Shown: positions 32,328 through 40,326 of the stretch, in pieces
How positions within the stretch are numbered: the stretch's first letter is position 1
How the letters are laid out: every line of letters begins with the position of its first letter
Source of the DNA: Streptomyces eurythermus
Lineage (GTDB): Bacteria > Actinomycetota > Actinomycetes > Streptomycetales > Streptomycetaceae
NCBI RefSeq assembly: GCF_014649115.1
Contig: NZ_BMSK01000012.1
Coordinates: 186,001 to 250,000 of the forward strand
Reading direction: 5' to 3'
Length of the DNA stretch: 64,000 bases
Made by a program: the position numbers and the translations under genes
The notes under the pieces: model-generated
The model's input: the letters and a program-made list of their open reading frames with translations, nothing else
The model's database searches: none
Told to the model about the DNA's origin: nothing

Positions 32328-33725
32328 GTGACCAGACTCAGCGTCGAGATGCTGGCAGCGGACGCCCCTCCGCCGATCACCTCCGCCGGGCACGCCCAGC
32401 TGGGCATCGCCGTCCTGGTGGGCATCGCCGTCATCGTCCTGCTCATCACCAAGTTCAAGCTCCATGCCTTCCTGGCGCTGACCATCGGGTCGCTGGCGCT
32501 CGGGGCGGTCGCCGGGGCACCGCTCGACAAGGCCATCACCAGCTTCACCAGCGGGCTCGGCTCCACGGTGGCCGGCGTGGGCGTCCTGATCGCGCTCGGG
32601 GCGATCCTGGGCAAGCTGCTCGCCGACTCCGGTGGCGCGGACCAGATCGTCGACACGATCCTGGCCAAGGCCGGCGGCCGGGCGATGCCGTGGGCGATGG
32701 TGCTGATCGCCTCCGTCGTCGGCCTGCCGCTGTTCTTCGAGGTCGGCATCGTGCTGCTGATCCCGGTCGTGCTGATGGTCGCCAAGCGCGGCAACTACTC
32801 CCTGATGCGCATCGGCATCCCGGCGCTGGCCGGTCTGTCCGTGATGCACGGTCTGATCCCGCCGCACCCCGGCCCGCTGGTCGCCATCGACGCGGTCAAG
32901 GCCAACCTGGGTGTGACCCTGGCCCTCGGCATCGTGGTCGCCATCCCGACCGTGATCATCGCCGGGCCGCTGTTCTCCAGGGTCGCGGCCCGCTGGGTGG
33001 ACGTGCCCGCCCCCGACCGGATGCTGCCGCAGCGCGCCTCGGAGCAGCTCGAGCGCCGTCCGGGCTTCGGCCCGACGCTCGCCACCGTGCTGCTGCCGGT
33101 GGTGCTGATGCTGGCCAAGGCGCTGGTGGACATCGTCGTCGACGATCCCGCGAACCACACCCAGCGCGTCTTCGACGTCGTCGGCTCCCCGCTGATCGCC
33201 CTGCTCGCCGCCGTGATCGTCGGCTTCTTCACGCTGGGCCGGCCCGCCGGGTTCACCCGGGACCGGCTCCAGCAGACCGTGGAGAAGGGCCTCATGCCCA
33301 TCGCCGGCATCCTGCTGATCGTCGGCGCGGGCGGCGGCTTCAAGCAGACGCTGATCGACTCCGGCGTGGGCCAGATGATCCTGGACATCTCCAAGGACTG
33401 GTCGATCCCGGCGCTGCTGCTGGCCTGGCTGATCGCGGTGGCGATCCGGCTGGCGACCGGCTCGGCGACGGTGGCGACGGTCTCGGCGGCCGGCCTGGTG
33501 GCGCCGCTCGCGGCCGACATGTCGACCACCCACACGGCCCTGCTGGTGCTCGCCATCGGCGCGGGTTCGCTCTTCTTCAGCCATGTCAACGACGCCGGTT
33601 TCTGGCTGGTGAAGGAGTACTTCGGGCTGAAGGTCGGGCAGACCGTCAAGACCTGGTCGCTGATGGAGACGATCATCTCGGTGGTCGCGGGCGGTCTGGT
33701 GCTGCTGCTGTCCCTGATCGTCTAG
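32328..33725 (+). CDS. gntP: Gluconate:H+ symporter, GntP family
   Basis: A 465-residue integral membrane permease of the GntP family with about 12-14 hydrophobic segments. Signatures include GALGAILGKLLADSGGADQIV-like text near residue 85, GLPLFFEVGIVLLIPV and HGLIPPHPGPLVAID. Another conserved segment near the C-terminus is FSHVNDAGFWLVKEYFG. It imports gluconate for GntK. The start is GTG with AAGGAAC upstream. A very strong hairpin follows the stop. Confidence 0.94.
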   Translation: MTRLSVEMLAADAPPPITSAGHAQLGIAVLVGIAVIVLLITKFKLHAFLALTIGSLALGAVAGAPLDKAITSFTSGLGSTVAGVGVLIALGAILGKLLADSGGADQIVDTILAKAGGRAMPWAMVLIASVVGLPLFFEVGIVLLIPVVLMVAKRGNYSLMRIGIPALAGLSVMHGLIPPHPGPLVAIDAVKANLGVTLALGIVVAIPTVIIAGPLFSRVAARWVDVPAPDRMLPQRASEQLERRPGFGPTLATVLLPVVLMLAKALVDIVVDDPANHTQRVFDVVGSPLIALLAAVIVGFFTLGRPAGFTRDRLQQTVEKGLMPIAGILLIVGAGGGFKQTLIDSGVGQMILDISKDWSIPALLLAWLIAVAIRLATGSATVATVSAAGLVAPLAADMSTTHTALLVLAIGAGSLFFSHVNDAGFWLVKEYFGLKVGQTVKTWSLMETIISVVAGGLVLLLSLIV

Positions 33726-33750
33726 GGCCGCGGCGACCGGCGCCACGGCA

Positions 33751-33798
33751 GACCGGCCCGTCCGGCCGAGGGCTTCCCCTCGGCCGGACGGGCCGGTC
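33751..33798. terminator. 22-bp-stem bidirectional terminator
   Basis: Perfect 22-bp inverted repeat (33751-33772 and 33777-33798) with a CTTC tetraloop between the convergent gntP and TPR-like genes. This is the most stable hairpin noticed in the window. Confidence 0.92.
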
Positions 33799-33816
33799 TC
33801 GCCGTTCCGGGCGCCG

Positions 33817-34887
33817 TCATCCGTGCCCGAGCGCGCGGGCGCGGGCCGCGTGGAAGCCCGCCAGCGGATCGCGGTGGGCGTAGACCCAGGGCACCGGGGT
33901 GGCGTGGTCGCCGATGCGCTGGAACAGGGCCGCCGCCTCGGCCGGGCGGCCGGCGCAGGACAGGGCGAACGCCAGGTGGTTGAGGTCGATCAGGCGGCGC
34001 GGGTGTTCGTCGTGCTCCCACTCCAGCCACCAGTCGAAGCAGGCGCCCAGCACGCGCCGGGCCCGGGGGCCGGACCAGTGCGGGGAGGCGGCCGGGTCGG
34101 CGGGGCCCATGCCGGTGGCGGCGAGGACCCGGTAGCGCTCGGCGTAGGCGACCACCGGCAGCACGGCCAGCGGGGAGTCGGCGGGGGCCTCGGCGGCGGC
34201 CAGTTCGGCGGCGTCGTACACCTCGTGGGTCTCGGCGCGGCCGCACCCGGGCCGTTCGGCGAGGCAGGCGATCAGCAGGTGGTGGGCGTGGTGGTGCTCG
34301 GGGTGGCGGCGGCGCAGCTCGGTGAAGGCGCCGAGCAGGGCGCTCTCGGGGCCGAAGGCGCGGGCGAGCAGGAGCAGGCCGAGCCAGGGCGTGGGGTCGG
34401 CCGGGGCGAGGGCGGCGGCCGTGGCGCAGGAGTCGCGGGCCCGGCCGGGCTCCTCCTCGCCGCGCAGGGCGCGGTGGACCAGGGCCAGGGCCAGCAGGGT
34501 GGCGGCGTCGGCGGAGCCGGGCTCGGCGGCCAGCCAGTCGCCGGCCCACGCGGTGGCGCGGGGGTCCCGGGCGAGGACGGTGAGGCGGTGGCCGCGGCGG
34601 TCCCAGTCGTCGCCGGTGTGCACCAGCAGGGAGCGGGCGGCCTGCCGGCGGCCCTGGGCCAGCGCCGCGCGGGCGGTGCGCAGTTCGGCGTCGTCGAGGG
34701 CGGCGTCGAAGGCGTCGCGGGCGCCGGGAGCGGGGGCGTCGGACGGGTCCGTTGCGGCCCGGCGCGTGCCGAGCAGAGGCGGGGAAGGGGGCACCGCGGG
34801 GCTTCCTGTTTCTCGGGCTGCCATCGACCGATCACGCACAGCAAACCCCCCGCCAAGGGTCGCGTCAAGCGGAACAAGGCTGTTCAT
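33817..34887 (-). CDS. TPR-like helical hypothetical protein
   Basis: A 356-residue Ala/Leu/Arg-rich helical protein that looks like a tetratricopeptide-type solenoid. Repeat-like segments are ARAALAQGRRQAARSLL, ATLLALALVHRALRGEE and DLNHLAFALSCAGRPAEAAALFQRIG. No catalytic motif was seen; probably a cytoplasmic protein-protein interaction module. ATG 34887 (MNSLVPLDATLGGG) has GGGAAG 8 bases upstream; the longer frame to 35154 crosses an obvious promoter region and is rejected. It is divergent from the DMT transporter with about 300 bases between. Confidence 0.75.
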   Translation of the reverse strand: MNSLVPLDATLGGGFAVRDRSMAARETGSPAVPPSPPLLGTRRAATDPSDAPAPGARDAFDAALDDAELRTARAALAQGRRQAARSLLVHTGDDWDRRGHRLTVLARDPRATAWAGDWLAAEPGSADAATLLALALVHRALRGEEEPGRARDSCATAAALAPADPTPWLGLLLLARAFGPESALLGAFTELRRRHPEHHHAHHLLIACLAERPGCGRAETHEVYDAAELAAAEAPADSPLAVLPVVAYAERYRVLAATGMGPADPAASPHWSGPRARRVLGACFDWWLEWEHDEHPRRLIDLNHLAFALSCAGRPAEAAALFQRIGDHATPVPWVYAHRDPLAGFHAARARALGHG

Positions 34888-35189
34888 CTCTTCAACTTCC
34901 CTGTACCAAGGGGTACTTGGATCCTCCCGGCGCAGGTGGGGCCCGTCGCGGGTGCGAACGCGGGGACATTCCTGTGGCGTATGCCATGCCCGCCCCGTCC
35001 GCCGTACCGGGCCGTCCGCCCCGGGTTCGGCGGTGCGGATGTGGCGCACGCCATGGCGCGTCGCGCCCGGGTTGCGGACCATGGCGGCAACCGCCCGGTT
35101 GCGGGTACTTCCGGGGCATTGCCGTTCCGGTAGCGCTACAGTCGGCCACTGCACGCCCGTGGTCCGGCCGGATGATCGAGGTACACAGC
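34888..35189. other. Divergent intergenic region
   Basis: About 300 bases between the TPR-like gene (minus) and the DMT transporter gene (plus). It should hold two promoters. I see no clear operator, and the open frames in it are low-complexity shadows. Confidence 0.5.
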
Positions 35190-36086
35190 GTGTCCGTTCT
35201 GGTACTGCTTCTCGCCGTGAGCGCGGCCTGCTGCCTCGGCTTCGGATTCGTCCTCCAGCAGAACGCGGCGCAGAACGCGCCGCTCGGCGACTTCCTCTCC
35301 TTCCGGCTGCTGCTCGACCTGATGCGGATCCCGCGCTGGCTGGGCGGACTCGCGCTGATGGTGGCCGGCATGGTGCTGGGCGCCATCGCCCTCGGCAAGG
35401 GCGAGATCTCGCTGGTGGAGCCGCTGCTCGCGACCAACCTGCTGTTCGCCCTCGCCCTCTCCCGGCACCAGACCGGACAGCCGCTCGGCCGTCAGGGCTG
35501 GGCCGGGCTGCTGCTGCTCGCGGGCGGGGTGAGCGCGTTCATCCTGGCGGGCGAGCCGCGCGCCGGCACGGCCGTCACCGATCCGCTGCGGCACTGGCTG
35601 ATCATCGGCGCGGTGGTGGGCGCGGCCCTGCTGATGACGGCGTACGCCAAGCGCTCCCGGCTGAGCGGCGGCCCGGTGCTGCTGGCACTCGCCGCCGGGC
35701 TGCTGTACGGCGTCCAGGACGCGCTGACCCGGGTGAGCGGCACCCGCTTCTCCGACGACGGCCTGACCGGACTGCTCACCGGCTGGCAGCCGTACGGCGT
35801 GGTGGCCTGCGGGGTCACCGGGCTGGTGCTGGTGCAGAGCGCGTTCGAGACGGCGCCGCTGCGCATGTCGCTGCCCGCGCTGACCGCGGCCGAGCCGCTC
35901 GCCGGGATCCTGTGCGGGGTGGGCTTCCTCGGGGACCGGCTGCGCACCGACACCGGTGCGCTGGCGGGTGAGGCGGCCGGGCTCGCGGCCGTGGTGGGGG
36001 GCATCGTGCTGCTCGGGCTGCACCCGGCGATGCCGTGCGGCGCGGGCGAGGCGGAGCGGGGCACGTCGGACCTCCAGCGCCGCTGA
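35190..36086 (+). CDS. DMT-superfamily (EamA-like) transporter
   Basis: A protein of about 298 residues with roughly nine to ten hydrophobic helices, of the drug/metabolite transporter type. Visible helices include VLVLLLAVSAACCLGFGFVLQ, the GGLALMVAGMVLGAIALG segment followed by EISLVEPLLATNLLFALAL, and a second half containing QSAFETAPLRMSLPALTAAEPLAGILCGVGFL. That last segment is typical of the family. Substrate unknown. GTG 35190 is preferred to ATG 35172, since GAGG lies 8 bases before the GTG and nothing before the ATG; the difference is 6 residues. It stands as a single gene. Confidence 0.86.
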   Translation: MSVLVLLLAVSAACCLGFGFVLQQNAAQNAPLGDFLSFRLLLDLMRIPRWLGGLALMVAGMVLGAIALGKGEISLVEPLLATNLLFALALSRHQTGQPLGRQGWAGLLLLAGGVSAFILAGEPRAGTAVTDPLRHWLIIGAVVGAALLMTAYAKRSRLSGGPVLLALAAGLLYGVQDALTRVSGTRFSDDGLTGLLTGWQPYGVVACGVTGLVLVQSAFETAPLRMSLPALTAAEPLAGILCGVGFLGDRLRTDTGALAGEAAGLAAVVGGIVLLGLHPAMPCGAGEAERGTSDLQRR

Positions 36087-36134
36087 CCGGGCACCCGGCC
36101 CCGCCCGGTACGGGTCCCGCGCCGCACGGGCCGT

Positions 36135-36216
36135 GCTCGGTCGGGTCCTGCCCGGTGCGGGACCTGCCCAGCACGGGACCTGCCCGGTCGGGCCCTGCTT
36201 GGTCGGGCCCTGCTTG
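36135..36216. repeat. Degenerate 15-16-base tandem repeat
   Basis: Five units of the type (C/T)(C/T)GGTCGGGCCCTGC follow one another between the DMT transporter and the NUDIX gene, ending at the NUDIX translation start region. Units differ at a few positions. Lengths of 15 and 16 mean they are not coding. Confidence 0.7.
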
Positions 36217-36226
36217 GATGACGGGC

Positions 36227-36742
36227 ATGAACCCTGCTGACGAGATCCTCGACATCGTCGACGAGCACGACCGGGTCGTCGACCGGCGCCCGCGCGGCGA
36301 GGCGTACGCCCTCGGGCTGCGCCACCGCTGTGTGTTCGTCCAGGCCCGGGACGCGGCCGGCCGGCTCTTCGTGCACCGGCGCACGGCGACCAAGCTGGTG
36401 TTCCCCTCCCTGTACGACATGTTCGTCGGCGGTGTCGTCGGCGCGGGCGAGTCCTACGACGACGCGGCGCTGCGCGAGGCCGAGGAGGAGCTGGGCGTGA
36501 GCGGACTGCCGCGGCCCGCCCGCCTGTTCAAGTTCCTCTACGACGACGGCGCCGGGAACAGCTGGTGGTCGGCGGTGTACGAGGTGCGCTGCGACCTGCC
36601 CGTGCGCCCGCAGGCCGAGGAGGTGCAGTGGCACGCCTTCCTGCCCGAGGAGGAGGTCGAACGGCGGCTCGGCACCTGGGAGTGGGTGCCGGACGGGCTG
36701 GCGGCCTACGAGCGGCTGCGTGCGTTCCGGGCCGGAGGGTGA
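36227..36742 (+). CDS. NUDIX hydrolase
   Basis: A 171-residue NUDIX protein. The box GGVVGAGESYDDAALREAEEELGV (residues about 67-90) carries the REAEEEL metal-binding core. The N-terminus EILDIVDEHDRVVDRRPRGEAYA is like the isopentenyl-diphosphate-isomerase/YfcD-type subgroup that hydrolyses nucleotide derivatives. Exact substrate unknown. Two start codons are close, ATG 36218 and 36227; neither has a strong ribosome site, as the tandem repeat lies just before. It is about 20 bases upstream of the DUF202 genes. Confidence 0.9.
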   Translation: MNPADEILDIVDEHDRVVDRRPRGEAYALGLRHRCVFVQARDAAGRLFVHRRTATKLVFPSLYDMFVGGVVGAGESYDDAALREAEEELGVSGLPRPARLFKFLYDDGAGNSWWSAVYEVRCDLPVRPQAEEVQWHAFLPEEEVERRLGTWEWVPDGLAAYERLRAFRAGG

Positions 36743-36763
36743 CCGCCCGGTAGGGTCGGCCGA

Positions 36764-37156
36764 GTGAGCGACTTCGTACGGAACATCCGGCTGTGGTTCG
36801 CGCCGGAGCGGGTGCGGGAGGAGGGCGGCACGCCCGACTACCGGTTCTCGCTGGCGAACGAGCGCACGTTTCTCGCCTGGCTGCGCACCGCGCTGGCGCT
36901 GATCGGCGGCGGGTTCGCGGTGGACCAGTTCCTGCCCGATCTGCGCTGGGCCTGGCGGGTCGGGCTGGCGCTCGCGCTGCTCGCGGCCGGGGTGCTGTGC
37001 TCCCTGCGGGCGGTGAACCACTGGGTGCGCTGCGAGCGGGCGATGCGGCGCGGCGAGGACCTGCCCGCCTCCCGGTTCCCGGTGCTGCTGAGCCTGGTCG
37101 TGGCGGTGGTGGCCGTCGCGATGGTCGTGGTCGTGCTGGTGGGGTGGGAGGGGTGA
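36764..37156 (+). CDS. YidH/DUF202 family membrane protein
   Basis: A 130-residue inner-membrane protein of the DUF202 (YidH) family. It has the family start DYRFSLANERTFLAWLRTALALIGGGFAVDQF, then three membrane helices, ending MVVVVLVGWEG. Function unknown. The start is GTG at 36764. It overlaps the next DUF202 gene by 4 bases (GTGA), so the pair is translated together, and it follows the NUDIX gene closely. Confidence 0.92.
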   Translation: MSDFVRNIRLWFAPERVREEGGTPDYRFSLANERTFLAWLRTALALIGGGFAVDQFLPDLRWAWRVGLALALLAAGVLCSLRAVNHWVRCERAMRRGEDLPASRFPVLLSLVVAVVAVAMVVVVLVGWEG

Positions 37157-37482
37157 CGGCCGGCGCGGAGGGCGCGGGCCGGGACCCCGGTCTGCAGCCG
37201 GAGCGCACCCGGCTGGCCTGGCGGCGTACCACGCTGTCGGCCGCCGTGGCCACCGTGCTGGCCCTGAAGGCCGCGCTGCACGGGGGGCCGTCGGCGGCTA
37301 GCGTCCTGGCGGGCGCGGTGTGCTGCGCGCTGTGGCTGGCCTTCCTCGGGATCGCCCACTCCCGGGTCCGCGCCCTGACCACGACACCCCGCCCGCCGAC
37401 GCTCGCCCCCCGCCAGGCGACGGCGGCGGTGCTGTGCGCCGGCGCGCTGGCGGTGTGCGCGGTGGTGCTGGTGCTCCAGTAG
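37153..37482 (+). CDS. Second DUF202 family membrane protein
   Basis: A 109-residue DUF202 protein with the conserved QPERTRLAWRRTTLSAAVATVLALKAAL segment and three hydrophobic helices (LAGAVCCALWLAFLGIA, ATAAVLCAGALAVCAVVLVL). It is coupled to the preceding YidH-like gene by a GTGA overlap. The two probably form a hetero-oligomer in the membrane, an inference from strict pairing. The end of the gene, TAGCCCCGCG, recurs 19 bases downstream. Confidence 0.9.
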   Translation: MTAGAEGAGRDPGLQPERTRLAWRRTTLSAAVATVLALKAALHGGPSAASVLAGAVCCALWLAFLGIAHSRVRALTTTPRPPTLAPRQATAAVLCAGALAVCAVVLVLQ

Positions 37483-37539
37483 CCCCGCGAGCGTCCCGTA
37501 GCCCCGCGGGTGGGGACAGCGGCGGTGTCTCTCCGCGCG

Positions 37540-38706
37540 TCAGCGGTCGCGGAAGGCGAGTGCGACGAACTGGGTGGCCTCGTCCTCGGCGAAGTTGTCG
37601 TCGCTGACCAGGAGCAGGGTCCGTTCGCCGCTTCGCAGCCTGGGTCCCCAGGTCAGTCCCTCGGTGTTGACGACGGTGCTCAGCCCCAGGTCGTGGAAGT
37701 CGGCCACCAGCTTCTTGCGCATCGGCACGACCGACCGGCCGGCCAGGGAGGACATGCGCCGCACGTCGGTCGCGCCGCGCGTGGTGGCGTCGAAGACACG
37801 GATCTTGTACCCGGCTCCGGCCACCCAGGTGCGTTCGAGGACCAGGTAGCGGTCGGGGTCGTCGGGGAAGGCGAGGATCGCGGGCACGCCGGTGTCCGGG
37901 GCCCACGGGCTGGACGGGTCGGACGCGGTGAAGATCTTCTCCAGCGGGTAGGCGAACTGCCGGAGCACCGCGCCGGCGCGGTCCTGACGGGTCACCCGGA
38001 CCAGGGCGCCGTGCCGCAGGTCGGGTTCCGGGCCGTCCTGGATCAGCGGGCCCTCCAGGGCGCTGGTGAAGGTGGCGCCCCGGGAGCCGAACGTGATGGC
38101 TTCCACCCCCTTGTTCCGCCGGGGCCCGCGGTCCTCCCGCGTGTACCGGTAGTCGGCCGGCAGCCGGAACTCGCCGCGGTAGGCGCCCGTGGGGGCGGCG
38201 ATCCGGACGGACTGCTGGATCAGCGGGTCGTCCGCCGACGAGGGGCGGTCGCCCTCCTGCGACCACCAGTACCGGCAGCTTCGCGGGTCGACCCGCAGTT
38301 CCTCCGGGTCCACGGCCTTGCCGTCGCGGGCGCTCGCCGGCGGGTGGACCGAGCCGTCGGGCTGCCGCAGCGGGTGTGTACCGGTGAAGTCGACGGAGCG
38401 CACACCGGTGCCGTCCACGGCGATCCTGGCGGTGTAGAAACGGGCGGGCTGGAGCACCGAGCGGTCGTCGCTGATCATGACGTACTCGCCCGTGCAGGGG
38501 TTGCGGTCGATGCCGGACAGACCGCCGACGGTGGTGCCGCGGAAGGCGAGTTTGTGGGGAATGATCCGCTCCCCCAGCAACCGCGCGTGTCCGCCGGTCC
38601 CGGGCGCCTTCGTGTCGCCGGCCGGCCGGGCCGCCGCCGCGGGCGCCATCGTCGTGACCATCATGAGCGCCACGACGCACGCGCGGCGGATCAAGGAAGT
38701 TCGCAT
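37540..38706 (-). CDS. Secreted phytase-like esterase-family protein
   Basis: A 388-residue exported protein: a signal peptide (MRTSLIRRACVVALMMVTTMAPAAAA) followed by a beta-propeller-like domain of the esterase-like phytase type (PF13449). Typical segments are TTVGGLSGIDRNPCTGEYVMISDD and NKGVEAITFGSRG. Others are LVLERTWVAGAGYKIRVFDA, VNTEGLTWGP and LLLVSDDNF. It may hydrolyse phosphate esters outside the cell, but activity in this family is poorly tested. ATG 38706 gives a proper signal peptide; an ATG 8 codons earlier does not. Confidence 0.88.
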   Translation of the reverse strand: MRTSLIRRACVVALMMVTTMAPAAAARPAGDTKAPGTGGHARLLGERIIPHKLAFRGTTVGGLSGIDRNPCTGEYVMISDDRSVLQPARFYTARIAVDGTGVRSVDFTGTHPLRQPDGSVHPPASARDGKAVDPEELRVDPRSCRYWWSQEGDRPSSADDPLIQQSVRIAAPTGAYRGEFRLPADYRYTREDRGPRRNKGVEAITFGSRGATFTSALEGPLIQDGPEPDLRHGALVRVTRQDRAGAVLRQFAYPLEKIFTASDPSSPWAPDTGVPAILAFPDDPDRYLVLERTWVAGAGYKIRVFDATTRGATDVRRMSSLAGRSVVPMRKKLVADFHDLGLSTVVNTEGLTWGPRLRSGERTLLLVSDDNFAEDEATQFVALAFRDR

Positions 38707-38830
38707 GGGGTCGATCTTGGACCGGCGCACGCCCCGGCGCAGTTACCCGTTCGTGTGAACCTCGGTGACGCCCGGCCCCTGCGGCGGGGCGGACATTCCG
38801 CTCAACTCTGCAGTTGTCGCACCGTAGTCG

Positions 38831-39799
38831 TCACCTGGCGGGAACGCCCTGCGCACCGCCCTCCCCGGACCCCCGGCCCACGGTCACCACGATCTTGCCG
38901 CGGGTGTGGCCCTCCTGGTTCAGCCGGTGGGCGTCCGCCGTGCGCTCCAGCGGAAAGGTCCGCTGGACGTGGACGGAGAGGACGCCCTGGTCCGCCCACT
39001 CCGACAGGCGCGCCAGGTCGTCGGCGTCCGGGCGGACGAAGACGTACCGGCCGCCGTACTCGCGTACCTCCGGGTCGGTGATCGAGGCCAGCCGGCCCTC
39101 CGGGGCGAGGAGGCCCGCGGAGACCGTCAGCGTGTCGCCGCCGACGGTGTCGAAGATCGCGTCCACCCCCTCGGGGGCGAGCCCGCGCACCCGTTCCGCC
39201 AGTCCCTCGCCGTAGGCCACGGGCTCGCCGCCCAGGGTGCGGACGTAGTCGCGGTTGGCCTCGCCGGCCGTGCCGAGGACGCGGGCGCCGAGGTGGGCGG
39301 CGATCTGGACGGCGAGCGAGCCGACGCCGCCGGCCGCCGCGTGCACCAGGACGGTCTCGCCCCGCTTGACCTGGAGCGCCTTGACCAGCACCTGGTAGGC
39401 GGTGAGGCCGGCCAGCGGGAGTCCGGCGGCCTCCTCGAAGGACAGGGTGCGCGGCTTGCGGGCCAGGGTGCGCACCGGCGCGGCCACGTACTCGGCGCAG
39501 GTGCCCCGGGAGAGGAAGTCCTCGCGGACGTAGCCGATGACCTCGTCCCCGGGGGAGAACTCGGTGACGGCGGCACCGGGGCGGACGACCACCCCGCTGA
39601 CGTCCCAGCCGGGGATCACCGGGAAGACGGCGTCCAGCACCGCGTCCAGGTGGCCCTCGCGGCACTTCCAGTCGACCGGGTTGACGGCCGCCGCGCGCAC
39701 CTCGACCAGCACCTGGTCGGGACCCACCTTGGGGTCCCGCAGCTCGCCGTACTCCAGCACCTCGGGTCCGCCGTAGCGGCGGTAGCTGATGCCCTTCAT
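38831..39799 (-). CDS. NADP-dependent quinone oxidoreductase, zinc-free MDR family
   Basis: A 322-residue medium-chain dehydrogenase/reductase of the quinone oxidoreductase type. It has the start MKGISYRRYGGPEVLEYGEL, VKRGETVLVHAAAGGVGSLAVQIA (nucleotide-binding GGVG), and IFDTVGGDTLT. The zinc-binding Cys/His residues of alcohol dehydrogenases are absent. It likely reduces quinones or enones with NADPH. ATG 39799 is backed by GGAGGG upstream; the longer frame is not credible. It is divergent from the His-rich protein gene 83 bases away. Confidence 0.9.
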   Translation of the reverse strand: MKGISYRRYGGPEVLEYGELRDPKVGPDQVLVEVRAAAVNPVDWKCREGHLDAVLDAVFPVIPGWDVSGVVVRPGAAVTEFSPGDEVIGYVREDFLSRGTCAEYVAAPVRTLARKPRTLSFEEAAGLPLAGLTAYQVLVKALQVKRGETVLVHAAAGGVGSLAVQIAAHLGARVLGTAGEANRDYVRTLGGEPVAYGEGLAERVRGLAPEGVDAIFDTVGGDTLTVSAGLLAPEGRLASITDPEVREYGGRYVFVRPDADDLARLSEWADQGVLSVHVQRTFPLERTADAHRLNQEGHTRGKIVVTVGRGSGEGGAQGVPAR

Positions 39800-39881
39800 G
39801 CCCTCGACCCTCCGGGGTACCCGGGCGGCACGCAACCGGGACGCCCCGTCGCCGGCACTCCGTCCCCCGGAGGTGAGCGCC

Positions 39882-40181
39882 ATGACCACCCTCCACCACG
39901 AGCACACCGCCCACGGGCCGCACCGGCACGGGCCGGACTGCGGGCACTGCGCGGTGCCGCACGGCGATCATGTGGACTACGTCCACGACGGGCATCTGCA
40001 CCGGGAGCACGCGGGCCACTGGGACGAGTGCGAGCCGGCCGGGCACTCGGTCCACCGGGACCACGCGCACGTGCACCACGAGGAGTGCGGGCACGCCCAG
40101 GTGCCGCACGGCGACCACGTCGACTACCTGCACGGCGGCCACCGGCACGCCGAGCACGGGGACCACTGGGACGACCACTGA
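39882..40181 (+). CDS. His-rich metal-binding protein
   Basis: A 99-residue protein with 29 His, 4 Cys and many Asp/Glu. It is built from two copies of a unit whose core is VPHGDHVDY(V/L)H(D/G)GH followed by H-x-EH-x-GHWD. Cys occur as CGHC, CE and CGH. No signal peptide or membrane segment is present, so it should be cytoplasmic and bind zinc, nickel or similar ions as store or chaperone. Similar small proteins occur in many Streptomyces, often with zinc-related annotation. ATG 39882 has GGAGGTG 9 bases upstream; the 31 extra codons before it are antisense to the oxidoreductase start. Confidence 0.85.
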   Translation: MTTLHHEHTAHGPHRHGPDCGHCAVPHGDHVDYVHDGHLHREHAGHWDECEPAGHSVHRDHAHVHHEECGHAQVPHGDHVDYLHGGHRHAEHGDHWDDH

Positions 40182-40268
40182 CGCCCACGGGCCCGAGTCC
40201 GCCGCGGCCGCGGGCTTATCGTGGGCCGTGTCACGTTCGGCGCGATCTTCGCTCCCGCACTGGACGGC

Positions 40269-40286
40269 ATACCGACCGGTCGGCAT
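40269..40286. promoter_or_regulatory. TetR-type operator upstream of kinase/acyl-CoA dehydrogenase operon
   Basis: Palindrome ATACCGACCGGTCGGCAT with a perfect 12-bp core (40272-40283), 41 bases before the start of the phosphotransferase gene. It shares CATACCGAC and GGT with the site at 49400-49417 upstream of the SDR/ligase/TetR operon, read on the opposite strand. Confidence 0.65.
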
Positions 40287-40326
40287 CATGAGTCGGGTCC
40301 TGTTCACCCGTCCCTAGGAGTGATGT

